Source: Prunus persica (lineage: Eukaryota > Streptophyta > Magnoliopsida > Rosales > Rosaceae). Taken from it: a stretch of 64,000 nucleotides of DNA. The notes beneath the pieces were generated by a model that saw only the letters and a program-made list of their open reading frames with translations, was not told where the DNA came from and made no database searches. Shown piece by piece: positions 1 to 11,332 of the stretch. Made by a program: the position numbers and the translations under genes. The stretch spans positions 9,470,294 to 9,534,293 of the forward strand of contig NC_034012.1 of the NCBI RefSeq assembly GCF_000346465.2, given 5' to 3'. Every line of letters begins with the position of its first letter. Within the stretch, counting starts at the first letter, position 1.

Positions 1-3000
1 ATTCCAGTCTCTGATTCGAAGATGAAGACCAAGAAAGTTGAAGAATCATCGGAGGAAGAAGCTGAAGCAGAGATGTGTGCTGTGCTCATGAAGGATGCAA
101 AGGCACTGGGCATCATACAAAACGCTGTCTCTGACCAGATCTTCCCTCGGATTGCAAATGCCGATTCAACAAAAATGGCTTGGACTCTGCTCTACAGTGA
201 ATATCATGGAGGTGATCAGGTTAGATCTGTAAAGCTTCAGAATCTTAGACGAGAATTTGAGTATATGAGGATGCGTGAAGGTGAACAACTTACTGCATAT
301 CTTACTCGATTAAATGAATTGATAAATCAAATGAAAACATTTGGAGAGGTGTTATCAAACGAGAGGCTGGTTCAAAAGGTGTTAATCAGTCTTAGTAGAG
401 TTTATGATCCCATCTGTTTGGTGATTGAAAATACAAAGAGTTTGGAGACCATTGAATTGCAGGAGGTTATTGCAATATTGAAGAGTCAAGAGCAACGTTT
501 TGACATGCATAATGTGGACATAACTGAGAAAGCATTTGGTTCTTTCTCAATCGATCAAAAGGGGCAGAACAAGAATAATGCTCAGTTTGGTTCTGCCAAG
601 TCTCAGAAGAGTTGGAAGCCTAACAACAAACCATGGGAGTCTAGACAGAAGCCACAGCAAGCTGGCGCTGGACAGACTTCAAATGGATCACATCTTGTGC
701 AGCAAGATGGGGTGAAGCCTCAATGTAAGGTCTGCTCTAAATTTCACTATGGAGAATGCAGATATAAGGGTCAATCCAAGTGCTATAAGTGTGATAGATT
801 TGGACATTGGGCCAGAGACTGCACTGCAAACAAAGGAGGACAGAAAGCAAATAATGCAAGCCAAGTAGAAGTAAGAGGGAATCTGTTTTTTGCAAACTGT
901 GCAATTTCAGAAAAAGGTGAAAATGGAGAATGGTATGTAGACAGTGGCTGCAGTAACCACATGACTGGGAAGAAGGAGCTGTTAATTGACATAAACTCAA
1001 AAGTCACAGGCAAGGTGCAAATGCCAACAGGGGAGCTTGTAAGTATAGCCGGCATGGGCACTTTGGTGCTTGACACAAACTCTGGTGCAAAGTATATCAG
1101 AGAGGTCATGTATCTGCCTGGTTTGAGAGAAAATCTCTTGAGTGTGGGCCAAATGGATGAACATGGTTATCATTTGGTATTTGAGAGCAACATGTGCAGC
1201 ATCTATGATAGTTCTTCTCTTGAGAACCTTGTTATGAAGGTGGAAATGAGAAAGAATAGATGTTATCCACTATCATTACCCTCAAATGATTTTGTTGCAC
1301 TAAGAGCTGGTGTAGTCAACTCTACTTGGGTTTGACATAAAAGAATGGGGCACTTACACTTGAAAGGCCTAAACCAACTCAAGGAAAAAGAGATGGTACA
1401 TGGGCTGCCACATTTGGAAACTGTAAATGGAGTGTGTGAAGGCTGCCAATTAGGAAAACAACACAGAGAGTGGTTTCCTAAAGATCAAGCATGGAGAGCT
1501 AGTAGACCTCTTGAACTTATACACATGGACTTGTGTGGACCAATGCAAAATGAATCTCTAGGAGGTAACAAATATTTCATGTTACTCATAGACGATTTTA
1601 CAAGGATGATTTGGGTCTACTTCTTGAGATACAAGTCGGATGCACTAAATTGTTTTCGAAAATTCAAGTCTATGGTGGAGTTGCAAAGTGGTTACAAAGT
1701 GAAATGTGTTCGAAGTGATAGAGGGGGTGAGTTCACTTCTAGTGAATTCAATAAACTATGTGAAGATGCAGGGATTCAAAGACAATTCTCCATGGCTTAC
1801 ACACCCCAGCAAAATGGGGTGGTAGAGAGGAAAAATAGGACTGTGGTAGAGATGGCTAAGGCTATGTTGCATGAGAAGGAGCTGCCCTATTATCTATGGG
1901 CAGAAGCTGTCCACACAGCAGTGTACATCTTGAATAGATGTCCTACTAAGGCTCTTAGGGACAAGACTCCTTTTGAGGCCTATAGCACCAGAAAACCAGG
2001 TGTTGCTCATTTAAAAGTGTTTGCCAGTGTGTGTTTTGTGCATAAACCAGAGGAGAATAGACAGAAATTGGATGCCAAAAGCACAAGGGGAGTTTTTGTT
2101 GGATATGCAACATGTGAGAAGGGCTATAGAGTGTTTGATCCTATCACTAGAAAACTACTCTTATCAAGGGATGTTGTATTTGATGAAGGAACAAGCTGGA
2201 ATTGGAAAGAAGTGTCTGACAATTCTGTGGTTATGATGGACTTTGAGGAGCAGCCTAGAAATGCTCAAGNNNNNNNNNNNNNNNNNNNNNNNNNNNNNNN
2301 NNNNNNNNNNNNNNNNNNNNNNNNNNNNNNNNNNNNNNNNNNNNNNNNNNNNNNNNNNNNNNNNNNNNNNNNNNNNNNNNNNNNNNNNNNNNNNNNNNNN
2401 NNNNNNNNNNNNNNNNNNNNNNNNNNNNNNNNNNNNNNNNNNNNNNNNNNNNNNNNNNNNNNNNNNNNNNNNNNNNNNNNNNNNNNNNNNNNNNNNNNNN
2501 NNNNNNNNNNNNNNNNNNNNNNNNNNNNNNNNNNNNNNNNNNNNNNNNNNNNNNNNNNNNNNNNNNNNNNNNNNNNNNNNNNNNNNNNNNNNNNNNNNNN
2601 NNNNNNNNNNNNNNNNNNNNNNNNNNNNNNNNNNNNNNNNNNNNNNNNNNNNNNNNNNNNNNNNNNNNNNNNNNNNNNNNNNNNNNNNNNNNNNNNNNNN
2701 NNNNNNCCAGTGGCTAGATTAGACACTATTCGAACCTTGATTGCCCTTGCAGCTGAGAAGGGTTGGCAGCTGTACCAATTGGATGTCAAGTCAGCTTTTC
2801 TAAATGGTATTTTAGAGGAAGAAGTGTATGTAGACCAACCGGAAGGATTTGTGGTAAAAGGAAGTGAAAGCAAGGTTTACAAACTACACAAAGCTCTATA
2901 TGGCTTGAAACAGGCGCCAAGAGCTTGGTATAGTGAAATTGATGGTTATTTTACTGAGTGTGGATTTACAAAGAGTCAAAGTGAAGCTACACTTTATGTC

Positions 3001-4011
3001 AAAGCAAGAGGTGCAGAAAATATCTTGATAGTTTCCATTTATGTAGATGATATAGTCTACACTGGAAATGATCATGAAATGCTAGAAGATTTCAGGAAGG
3101 ACATGAAGGAGAAGTATGAAATGACTGATCTGGGACTCTTGCATCACTTCTTGGGAATGGGAGTGATTCAAACACCAACAAGCATATTCATTCATCAGAA
3201 GAAGTATGCAACAACTCTGTTGAGCAGATTTGGCTTGAATGAGTGTAAGCCGGTTTCTATTCCACTAGTCACCTCAGAGAAGCTAAGTAAAGATGATGGG
3301 AGTGGCTTGGCAAGTGAAGAACACTACAGAAGGATTGTTGGAAGTCTCCTGTACCTCACAGCTACCAGACCCGACATTATGTTTGCAGCTAGTTTGCTAG
3401 CAAGGTTCATGCATTGTCCCACTAGCAAACATTTTGGAACAGCAAAACGTGTTCTTAGATATGTGAAAGGGACTCTAGATTATGGTCTGGAGTATGTGAA
3501 AGGAAAAGGGGCAGTTCTAATTGGCTATTGTGACAGTGATTGGAGTGGTTCAGTGGATGATAGCAAGAGCACTTCTGGATATGCTTTTTCTTTTGGTAGT
3601 GGAGTGTTTGCTTGGGCCTCAGTCAAGCAAAATTGTGTTGCACTCTCCACTGCAGAAGCGGAGTACATCAGTGCATCTGAAGCAACAACACAAGCTATTT
3701 GGTTGAGGTTTGTCCTAGAAGATTTTGGAGAGCTTCAAGCAAAAGCAACACCTCTACACTGTGACAACATTTCAGCCATTGCCATTACAAGGAATCCTGT
3801 GTTTCATCAGAAAACAAAACATATCGATCGGAGGTATCATTTTATTAAAGATGCTTTGCAAGAAGGAACTGTGGATCTGATTTATTGTCCCACAAATGAG
3901 CAACTAGCAGACATTTTTACTAAGGCATTGGCTAAGGATCGTTTCTGCTATCTCAGAGAGAAACTTGGTGTGAAATCAGCTCACAACTTAAAGGGGAGTG
4001 TTGAAATATAA
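1..4011 (+). pseudogene. Copia A gag-pol polyprotein, broken by one in-frame stop
   Basis: One reading frame runs from the window edge to the stop at 4009-4011. In order it shows a Gag domain, a CCHC zinc knuckle (CYKCDRFGHWARDC, about 781-822), the protease motif DSGCSNH (about 940), integrase with its HHCC zinc site and DDE core (about 1345-2100), reverse transcriptase with YVDDIVYTG (about 3040-3066), and RNase H (about 3520-3950). A TGA at 1333-1335 interrupts the frame just before the integrase zinc site, where element B has TGG (Trp). The N gap hides the integrase C-terminus and the start of RT. The frame is the same on both sides of the gap. The polyprotein is probably non-functional, but this copy is otherwise well preserved. 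Confidence 0.9.
2270..2706. other. Assembly gap (437 N)
   Basis: A run of 437 unknown bases lies inside pol of Copia A. The flanking frames agree, and element B has roughly 150 codons between the same two landmarks, so the gap length is about right. Translations crossing it on either strand mean nothing. Confidence 0.99.
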
Positions 4012-4334
4012 GTGGTGAGCTGATGAGAGTGTGATTAAAGTCCCTAAGCTGAAATGGTGTATTCACTTAGTCTCTAAAATAGGCAAGTGTGAGGCGTCAG
4101 TTAGTGTTAAGTGGCTATAGCCACGTGTAAAGATCTTAGAAGGCAGTTTTGGATATAAGGCTGTGATTCTCAAGTGATGTATGAGAATCCAGCTATTCTT
4201 CTAACTGTTATATAGCACACACTGTGCTTGCCCGAAATGTGGTAGAGAGAATACAATAGAAAATACAAAACTTATTTTGATTCAGCTCTTCTCCCTTCTC
4301 TCTTCTCTCTGTATATTTTTCCTAAACTCTAACA
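3999..4334 (+). repeat. 3' LTR of Copia A
   Basis: A 336-bp LTR begins TGTTGAAATA immediately after the purine tract and ends CTCTAACA. The termini form the short inverted repeat TGTT/AACA. The pol stop codon lies inside the LTR start, as in element B. Its partner LTR is outside the window, so the outer boundary rests on where RLP homology resumes. Confidence 0.85.
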
Positions 4335-6109
4335 GGTTGGATATTTGGGTTGGAATGTTTCCAGAGAAGTTGTTGCTGCTAAGATTCAACGTGTGAAGAA
4401 GCATCAATTGGCCGATCTCAGTAGGTATGCTACCATTCATGTTATTGTTAGATACGTCAATCATTGGTGGAAGAAAAGACACTACGTGCTGTAAAAAAGA
4501 TGGCCATGGATTTTCTCTGACAGTGGAGATGGCAGGAAATTCAAATTCATAATGGTCATCTACCTGAGATTCAGGAAGTTGATATACCAAACTTGGTAGC
4601 CTGCAGAGTTTCTTGGGATATTCACCTGAAATAAGGTTGTTATGCAATCTCATATGAAAGAGTCTTGGAAGAGTCCCCAACCAACTAGGAATTGACCCCA
4701 TGATTCTGTTACTGTCCAAAGTCAAGATCTGGAGATTATTGAGCTTTGATAACCATATAGGTATTGGACCGGTGATCCCACACCTACTCAAACCTAAAAC
4801 TCGAAGATTTTGGAATCCATCATGATCAACCATGCCATTATCATCTAGGTTTGCCCCACTGATAAAGGAACCCGAAAGGCAGAGCGTTCGAAGAGTTTTG
4901 CATCGCATTAATATCTTGATTGCCCCAGCTAAATTGGTCAATCTGATTTCAGCAAGCGAGAGGAAGGACAAGGATTTCAATGAAAGAATCTCAGGATGTA
5001 TCTGTCCTTGTAGATTATTGTCCCTTAATCGAATTGCTTGTAGGGACCGACATGAGTAAAGGCCTGTTGGCAAGTTACCAATGAAATTATTCCCAAATAG
5101 GTCAAGTTTACTTAATTGACTGAGTGTGGAGAAATTAAGAGTGTAGATATCCCCTCCCAAGTTGTTGGCTGCCAGACGCACTTCTATAAGATTTGTGCAG
5201 TTCATCAAAGATGGGAGCAAAGAACCTTGGAGATTGTTGAAATCAAGGATTACGTGGCTCAACTTGGACAGCTTCCCGAACTGGAGAGGGAGCACACCAC
5301 TCAATTGATTAAAGGAGAGGTCAATGATTTCCAAGTTGGTAAGGTCAGCAATTCGGTCACTTATTGCTCCATATAATGAGTTTCTTCAAGTTCGGTAGCA
5401 TTGTAGATATCTTCCGGAAGTAATCCTGTGATGTTATTGTGATGAGCACAAAAAACCTGCAGTTTAGAACACTCCCCTAATCCTGGCAAAATGATGCCAC
5501 TAAAATTATTGGAGGAAACATCCAAATGCCTTATTAAAGGAGAAGAATGTTGGAGACAAATAGAGGATGGGATAGACCCTGAGAAGGCATTATTGCTAGC
5601 ATTGAAACTAGTCAAATGCCAAGCTCCATGGAAGAATGTAGGAGGAATCGCACCATGCAGGTGATTGCTGGACAAATCCACTGTCAGGATGTTGCTGGAA
5701 TGGAAGTTAAAGAAGATGGTAGCTTTCCGGAAAGAAGGTTGTGGCTCAAATCGAGGACCTCAAGACTTTTCAAGGATAAGAAGAGTTCAGTTGGAACAAG
5801 TGAGCCATAAAGTGAGTTGTGGGACAGATTGATGTGTGGGTAAGATGTGTGAGATTTGCAAGTGATGCGGGCTTAAAACCTCCCTTGATCTCTTTGGAGG
5901 GCAGGATCAAATGGGTCACCCAACCATCCTGATTACAACTGATGCTGCTCCAATGGCAGCAGTTAATGGAAGAACTCCAATTAAATGGAGGAGAAGAGAG
6001 AGTGTGAGCGAAGGAGGCCAGGGGAGAGCTGCGTTCAGTTTGGCTGCATGCACGAACATTTGGAAATATAATGGAAGAGAATAGGAGGACGAGGAGGAAG
6101 ACGAGCCAT
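4335..6109 (-). pseudogene. RLP-A: LRR receptor-like protein pseudogene cut by Copia A
   Basis: This is a relic of the same kinase-less LRR receptor family as RLP-B, -C and -D. The ATG would be at 6107-6109, but the signal-peptide region is shifted out of frame within the first dozen codons. A second break, a small deletion, lies at about 5334-5361 and separates two good LRR stretches (5361-5681 and 4335-5334). The LRRs and the island domain before the last repeats are recognisable. The gene then stops abruptly at 4335, in the segment matching ISNLKNLE of the intact copies, because Copia A inserted there. The last LRRs, membrane span and tail should lie left of the element, off the window. 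The 4282-5334 reading frame runs on into the LTR, giving a spurious tail. Confidence 0.9.
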
Positions 6110-7040
6110 TCGGTTATTAGAAGGCTACACTACCGTGCATGTTAGGTTTAGATTGTTAACAGCAGGCTACATTATTATACTTTATTCGCAAGACAGCATT
6201 ATTTAAGGATTTGGAAAATTTGTGGGTTCTAATAAATTTCTCAGGTTTTACTGCCTGCTAAAGACATAAGATCACTATCTTGATTAAATGTGTCAATGTG
6301 AAAAGGGGAGTATGAATGGGGTTCTCCGTTTTGGTTTTGTCGACAGCCCTTCTTCTTTTGCTTCTATTGGCTGCTCCTGAGAAAAGAACAAAGGTTCTAA
6401 ATTAAACGAACAAGATTATGAGAAGAAAATTGAATCGGAAAAGGAAACTTTCTAGTTGACAGCAGAAAGTCAGCGAAATATTTTCGTCTCTTCTTGGATG
6501 CGTGCTTCCCGTTTCTTTGATTTCCTGGAATGCGAGCTTGGTGTAGCGGCTGTGAAGAACGGTGGAGTTTTCCTTGTTACTTTTTTGTCAAGTAGCGCAC
6601 TTCAACTCTCTTTCCCTTTGGCTTCTGTTGGCTCTTGTATGTTTCCTTTTGATTTGCTTTTATTTCTATTTTATTTAATAAAGCTAGAAAGTGGCGTATA
6701 ACACTTGCCAAGGGAAAATTGTCTTTTTCTTTGAATCTTGTATAACTTGAAACGAAAATTACTTTAAGAGAGAAAAATAATAATATAAAGAAAAGAAAAC
6801 TAAAAAAAAAACAAACTCAATTAGACATAAATTAAGAATCTAAATTCTAAATTAATTTAGGAATTCCCATCAATGGCGCCAAAAACTTGGTCTTCTAAGG
6901 TTTTTCGGAGAATAATTCTCATATGGAAAGGAATTATTTTCTCCCTTAAATGGAGAGATTGGGTCAATCAGGAAGATTTAATGAAAATCAAAAGTATATT
7001 TTCAGATTGGTTCTTAGTATATTTCCATTTTTTTTATTTA
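6110..7040. other. Intergenic DNA, no gene seen
   Basis: AT-rich spacer upstream of RLP-A. The short reading frames at 6456-6701 and 6873-7127 have no recognisable domain, and the second runs into the MITE that follows. I see no promoter or RNA gene I would defend. Confidence 0.5.
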
Positions 7041-7578
7041 GGGTTAACTGTTTTATTAGAACCTGAATTTAGACCAGATTTGCATTTGAGTACCTCAATT
7101 TTCAAAATGGTTCCCGTGGTCGTTTAACTTTAGTTTCGTTAAGACAAATGGTCCTACCGTCAATTTTGTTAACTTTTCTGTTAAGTGCAGCGGCAAAATA
7201 GTATTTTTGTATCAAAATTGATTAAAATATGAATAAAAAATTATAAAAACTTTAAAAAATTAAAATTAAACTCTCTTCCTCTCCCTCTATCCCGATTTTT
7301 ACTCTCCCCAAACTTGATTTTTCTTTTTTTTTTGTTGGTTTTTTATTTGATTTTCTTTTATTATTATTTTAAAGATATAATTTTTTATTCATTTTTTAGG
7401 TTTTAATATAAAAATATCATTTTGCCCCTGCATTTAACAGAAAAAGTTAACAGAATTGACGGCAGGACTATTTGTCCAAACGAAACAAAAGTTAAAGGAC
7501 CACGGGAATCATTTTAGAAATTGAGGTACTCAAATGCAAATCGGGTCAAATTTCAGGGACTAAAAAAACTATTAACCC
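7041..7578. mobile_element. Mutator-type MITE with long terminal inverted repeats and 9-bp TSD
   Basis: The sequence starts GGGTTAACTG and ends TATTAACCC. Its two halves are inverted copies of each other over roughly 180-190 bp; for example TTTGCATTTGAGTACCTCAA near the left end matches the complement near the right end. The core is AT-rich and non-coding. TTTTATTTA lies directly outside both ends (7032-7040 and 7579-7587). Nine-base duplications are typical of Mutator-like elements. No transposase is present, so it is non-autonomous. Confidence 0.88.
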
Positions 7579-7804
7579 TTTTATTTATAAATATAGCATG
7601 GAGCTTTTCTAAAGTATTGGACTTGAGGGGTTTTTCTTTATAGTATAGATAAAACAGGTTTATATGTGAGATGATCTAATCTTTGTATAAACACGCTGCA
7701 AGAACAAATTGTACCGTACATCAGGAACACAAAAGAAAAGAAGAAGGAAAAAAATAGGGAAAAGCAAACTGAAAATACAAAATATTAATATTAATAATAT
7801 ATAT
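7579..7804. other. 3' flank of RLP-B
   Basis: AT-rich flank downstream of RLP-B. The end near 7740-7800 (A/G-rich, then an AATATTAATAATATATATC-like stretch before the stop) matches the 3' flanks of RLP-C, -D, -K, -L and -M, so it probably holds the 3' UTR and polyadenylation signals. Confidence 0.6.
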
Positions 7805-10033
7805 CTAGTCTCTAAGCCTTTTGTTCATCGTGTTGATGTAGATTGTTATGATCACATGGAGCCTATCTTGTAGATTGTCTATGAAACGAAAATACTCATA
7901 TCTCCATGTCTTGTAAATAATTAAAGAACCACAGACTGCCCAAAATCCCACTATAAACCCCAATGTAGTGAAAATATAAAACCATGGAAGTTGATGAAGC
8001 CCAGTGTCCACGTCTTTGTTGTTCTTGTTAGCTACATCAATGCCCTTATTTAGTCCACACTTATTTGGAAGTGGGGCACCACAAAGTTTTGGATTCCTCT
8101 CAAAGGCAGAAGCGTTGAAGCTTTGGAGCTGGGTGCCAGTTAGTATTGGTCCTTGGAGATTATTGTATGAGACATTAAAATCTTTCAAGAAACTAAGGCT
8201 CGCCAATGACAATGGGATTTTTCCAGACAAATGATTCGTGGAGAGATCCAAAACCTCTAAATTTTTTAGGTTTGATATTTGGTCTGGAATGACACCGGAG
8301 AAGTTGTTGGAGTCCAGAAATAGCCAGCGGAGAAGCTGCAATTGGCCGATCTCAGTAGGTATATCACCAATAATATTATTGTTAGATAAGTCTATCGTTG
8401 CTGCAATGAAGGACAATTTATACGGTGGAAAAATGTGATTTTCGGTTGCGCCGCCGATGATAGGCAAGTCAAATTCAAATTGGTCTACTTGAGGTGCAAT
8501 AGGTTGATAAAGCAACCTTGGTAGTCTACAAAGTTGCTTTGGAAATTCACCTGAAATTCGATTGTGTCCCAAGCTTATAAAAAACAGTCTAGGAAGAGTC
8601 CCCAACCAACTTGGAATTGGCCCTGTCATTCGATTTAAACGCAAACCCAAGACCTCTAGATTCCTGAGCTTTGATAACCATACAGGTATTTGACCAGTGA
8701 GGTTAGAATCAACCAAACCCAATACTCGAAGACTTTGGAATCCGTCAAAATCAACCATGTCATCATCAGATGGCATTCCCTCACCTTTAAAGGAACCAGT
8801 AAGCATAAGTGCTTGAAGACTTTTGCAACTCATCAATATCTTCATTGCGCCTGTGAGGTTGGTGAATCGGTTGTAACCAAGCGACAGGAAGGACAAGGAT
8901 TTCAATGAAATAATCTCAGTTTGTATTTCTCCCTCTAGATGATTTCCACTCAATCGAATGGCTTTTAGGGACCTACATGAGTAAAGGCTTACTGGAAACA
9001 TACCCGTGAAATTATTGTACCTCAGGTCAAGTTTAGTGAGTTGACTAAGTCGGGAGAAATCACGCATGGAGATATCTCCTTCTAAATTGTTGGATCCCAA
9101 ACGCAGTTCTACAAGGTTTGTGCAATTCATCAAAGACGGAGGCAAAGCACCTTTTAAATTGTTGAAATCAAGGGTCACAAACTTCAACTCGGAGAGTTTC
9201 CCCAAATTGAAAGGAAGCTCGCCGCTGAATTGATTAAAGTAGAGGTCAAGAATTGCAAGGTTGGTGATGTTGACAATTTTATCACTAATGGCTCCACGTA
9301 GTGCATTGAGAGGTAATGCAATTTCTTTAAGTTTGGTAGCATTATAGATATCTTCTGGAAGTAATCCTGAGAGGTTATTGTGACCGGCTCGAAAAATCTG
9401 CAGTTCAGAACACGCCCCCAGCCCAGGAGGAAGGTTGCCACTGAATTCATTGTAAGAAAAATCCAATAGCCTAAGGAAGGGAGAAGAATGGGGACAAATA
9501 GACGATGGGACATACCCTTTGAAGATATTGTTGCTGACATTGAAACTTGTCAAGTTGCTTGCTTGTTGGAAGAATGAAGATGGAATTGCACCATGAAAGT
9601 GATTGCTGGACAAATCCAATGTCTGGATATGGCTGGATTGTAGAGAAAGTGGTAGCTCTCCAGAAAGAAAGTTATAGCTCAAATCAAGGATCTCAAGTCG
9701 ATTCAAAGACAAGAAGAACTGAGTTTCAAGTGAACCATATAGTGAATTATGGGAAAGATTCAAGTGGGTAATATGTGTGAGATTTGCAAGTGAAGAAGGC
9801 AAGAGACCTCCCTTGATCCCTTTGGAAGGTAAGAGCAAATGGGTGACCCAACCATCTTTATTACAAGTGATGCCCTCCCAACGACAGCAATCAATGGATG
9901 TCCAATTTAAAGAAGGAGAAGATAGAGTGGAGGCAAAGAACAGGAGGGAGCTGCTTTCAGCTTGTTTGCAGGCATGAATATTTGTAGATATAATGTAAGA
10001 GAATAAGAGGAAGAGAAGGAAGCCATGAGCCAT
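7805..10033 (-). CDS. RLP-B: LRR receptor-like protein (no kinase), 742 aa
   Basis: Cell-surface receptor-like protein of the AtRLP2/RLP3 type, close to the ectodomain of PSY1R/PSKR receptors. It has a signal peptide (MAHGFLLFLLFSYIIS, about 1-25), an N-terminal cap with DCCRWEGITC, about 20 plant-type LRRs, an island (about residues 505-550) before the last repeats, a membrane span (about 680-705) and a short basic tail ending MNKRLRD. There is no kinase domain, so signalling would need a partner such as SOBIR1/BAK1-type kinases (family knowledge). A longer frame begins at 10156, but a TATA box lies at 10086-10094, downstream of that codon. I therefore place the start at 10031-10033, which also matches RLP-D. 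It is a single open frame without introns. A role in immunity or peptide perception is inferred; AtRLP3 (RFO2) acts in Fusarium resistance. Confidence 0.93.
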   Translation of the reverse strand: MAHGFLLFLLFSYIISTNIHACKQAESSSLLFFASTLSSPSLNWTSIDCCRWEGITCNKDGWVTHLLLPSKGIKGGLLPSSLANLTHITHLNLSHNSLYGSLETQFFLSLNRLEILDLSYNFLSGELPLSLQSSHIQTLDLSSNHFHGAIPSSFFQQASNLTSFNVSNNIFKGYVPSSICPHSSPFLRLLDFSYNEFSGNLPPGLGACSELQIFRAGHNNLSGLLPEDIYNATKLKEIALPLNALRGAISDKIVNITNLAILDLYFNQFSGELPFNLGKLSELKFVTLDFNNLKGALPPSLMNCTNLVELRLGSNNLEGDISMRDFSRLSQLTKLDLRYNNFTGMFPVSLYSCRSLKAIRLSGNHLEGEIQTEIISLKSLSFLSLGYNRFTNLTGAMKILMSCKSLQALMLTGSFKGEGMPSDDDMVDFDGFQSLRVLGLVDSNLTGQIPVWLSKLRNLEVLGLRLNRMTGPIPSWLGTLPRLFFISLGHNRISGEFPKQLCRLPRLLYQPIAPQVDQFEFDLPIIGGATENHIFPPYKLSFIAATIDLSNNNIIGDIPTEIGQLQLLRWLFLDSNNFSGVIPDQISNLKNLEVLDLSTNHLSGKIPLSLASLSFLKDFNVSYNNLQGPILTGTQLQSFNASAFERNPKLCGAPLPNKCGLNKGIDVANKNNKDVDTGLHQLPWFYIFTTLGFIVGFWAVCGSLIIYKTWRYEYFRFIDNLQDRLHVIITIYINTMNKRLRD

Positions 10034-10085
10034 TAAGTTATAATATTGTTTTGTGTATGTGCCGTTGCTCACACTCACAGGTTTG

Positions 10086-10094
10086 TATATATAA
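10086..10094 (-). promoter_or_regulatory. TATA box of RLP-B
   Basis: TTATATATA on the minus strand lies 53 bp before the chosen ATG. The same motif occurs at the same place before RLP-C and RLP-D. It decides the start: the in-frame ATG at 10156 would lie upstream of the transcript. Confidence 0.75.
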
Positions 10095-10710
10095 GAGCAA
10101 AGATGCTTGGAAACGATGTAAGCATCACTGCAAATTGAGAAGTCGGCAAACAACAACCGTATAATGCAAATTATTGATATTCAAAGAGAAGACTTTGCTA
10201 ATTAATTTACAGTCCACGACGTCTTTGTCGTGTTGATAATTTATACCAGGATGTAAGGCTAAAAAACTTAGGATGACGAATAAGCTGTCATCATGTATAA
10301 CCCATAAGAAAATATCCCATCTAGAAGTATTTCTTGGTAGCCTTTCTTGGTAGAACAATAATGTATAACCCATCAAGAAATCTCCCTCCATCAATAATTT
10401 TATTAAGCTTGACAAGATTGCACAACTTAACAACTACTTGCTAAATATATTGATAGCAATAAAATGAGCTGTGGAGAATGATTCTAGGAGACGGGTGTTT
10501 GGATGTTGGCATGCTGATATTGCGTTTGAAGTGGAAGATAACAATTCTGTAATTTCGAGCAAGCTGCAAGCTAAAAGGCAGTTCTGTGAAAGTTGCAGAT
10601 TCGGCTTGCATCTAATTTGTTTGTATATATAAAGAAGCACCTAAAGGCATCCATAATTTGTTGATTTTCTTTTAGCTAGCTTGAAAATGATGCAGTTATA
10701 AATGATTTTG
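10095..10710. other. RLP-B upstream region, no further gene
   Basis: Promoter-side spacer. It contains blocks seen upstream of the other RLPs, such as the segment around 10140-10210 with CAAACAACAACCG and GAAGACTT. The frames at 10125-10433 and 10434-10640 show no domain. Confidence 0.5.
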
Positions 10711-10946
10711 AAAGGAAGAGTGTGCGAAGACTTCTGCAACGCATCCTGTGACATTGGTCAATCTATTGCCACCAATTGAGAGGAAGGACAAGGATTTTAA
10801 TAAAAGAATCTCAGGTTGTATTTGACCCCCTAGATTATTTAAATTTTAAATTCAATCGAATTGCTTTCAGTGACCTACATGAGCAAAGACTTATTGGAAA
10901 CGTACTGGTAAAGTTATTGACCCTCAGGTCGAGTTTAGTTCGTTGA
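10711..10946 (-). pseudogene. RLP-E fragment, downstream half, split by Copia B
   Basis: Decayed RLP sequence homologous to the middle LRRs of RLP-B, -C and -D (the region around KSLSFLSLGYNRFTNL in the intact proteins). It has several small insertions and frame breaks. It ends at the GTTGA target duplication (10942-10946). The homology continues on the other side of Copia B at 15932. Together the two pieces cover only about 400 bp of the gene, so RLP-E was already a fragment when the element landed. Confidence 0.85.
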
Positions 10947-11332
10947 TGTTGAGATTTGGATTGTCAAGGGAGCTACAGAGCCAAAGACTACGGGAGAGAA
11001 AAGAGAGAGTGAGCAAGAAGGAATCAAATATAGTTATGACCACTACTCCTCTGCTCATCCGTTGTAGCAGAGCAGACTCTATTCATATCCCCAAAATGTA
11101 TTCTTACATCAGCAGATACAATCTAACCGTTGTGAAGGCTAAACCAATGTGAATATGACACCTGGCTTTACAAAGCTTTACAGCTGCTGAAATAAGAAAA
11201 CAATCCTAAGCCTTACACTTGGCATATGAGCTCAAGATGCTCAGCTCACAGATGACTTAACAGGGCTAAATATAAACTGACAAAGTACTTACTAACTAAT
11301 CAGAAATTAGCTAGGCAGTTTACATTTTAACA
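10947..11332 (-). repeat. 3' LTR of Copia B
   Basis: 386 bp with TGTT...AACA termini. It carries 15 bases around 11117-11131 that the 5' LTR lacks. The pol stop codon lies just inside this LTR. Confidence 0.95.

Larger units (their letters stand above)
1..4334 (+). mobile_element. Copia LTR retrotransposon A, 5' part outside window
   Basis: This is a Copia-superfamily element (order protease, integrase, reverse transcriptase, RNase H). The window opens inside gag, so the 5' LTR and primer-binding site are not visible. The right end is clear: a purine run (3990-3998) precedes a 3' LTR starting TGTTGA and ending TAACA at 4334. The next base resumes RLP-A coding sequence, so the element sits inside that receptor gene. 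By comparison with intact RLPs, GGTTG (4335-4339) should be one copy of the 5-bp target duplication; the other copy would lie off the window. Its proteins resemble those of element B, but its LTR differs. Confidence 0.93.

Noticed and set aside
2243..2873. Frames crossing the N run on both strands
   Set aside because: Mostly unknown bases; no coding evidence.
10034..10156. 41-residue N-terminal extension of RLP-B
   Set aside because: It covers the TATA box, would hide the signal peptide, and is not shared by RLP-C or RLP-D.
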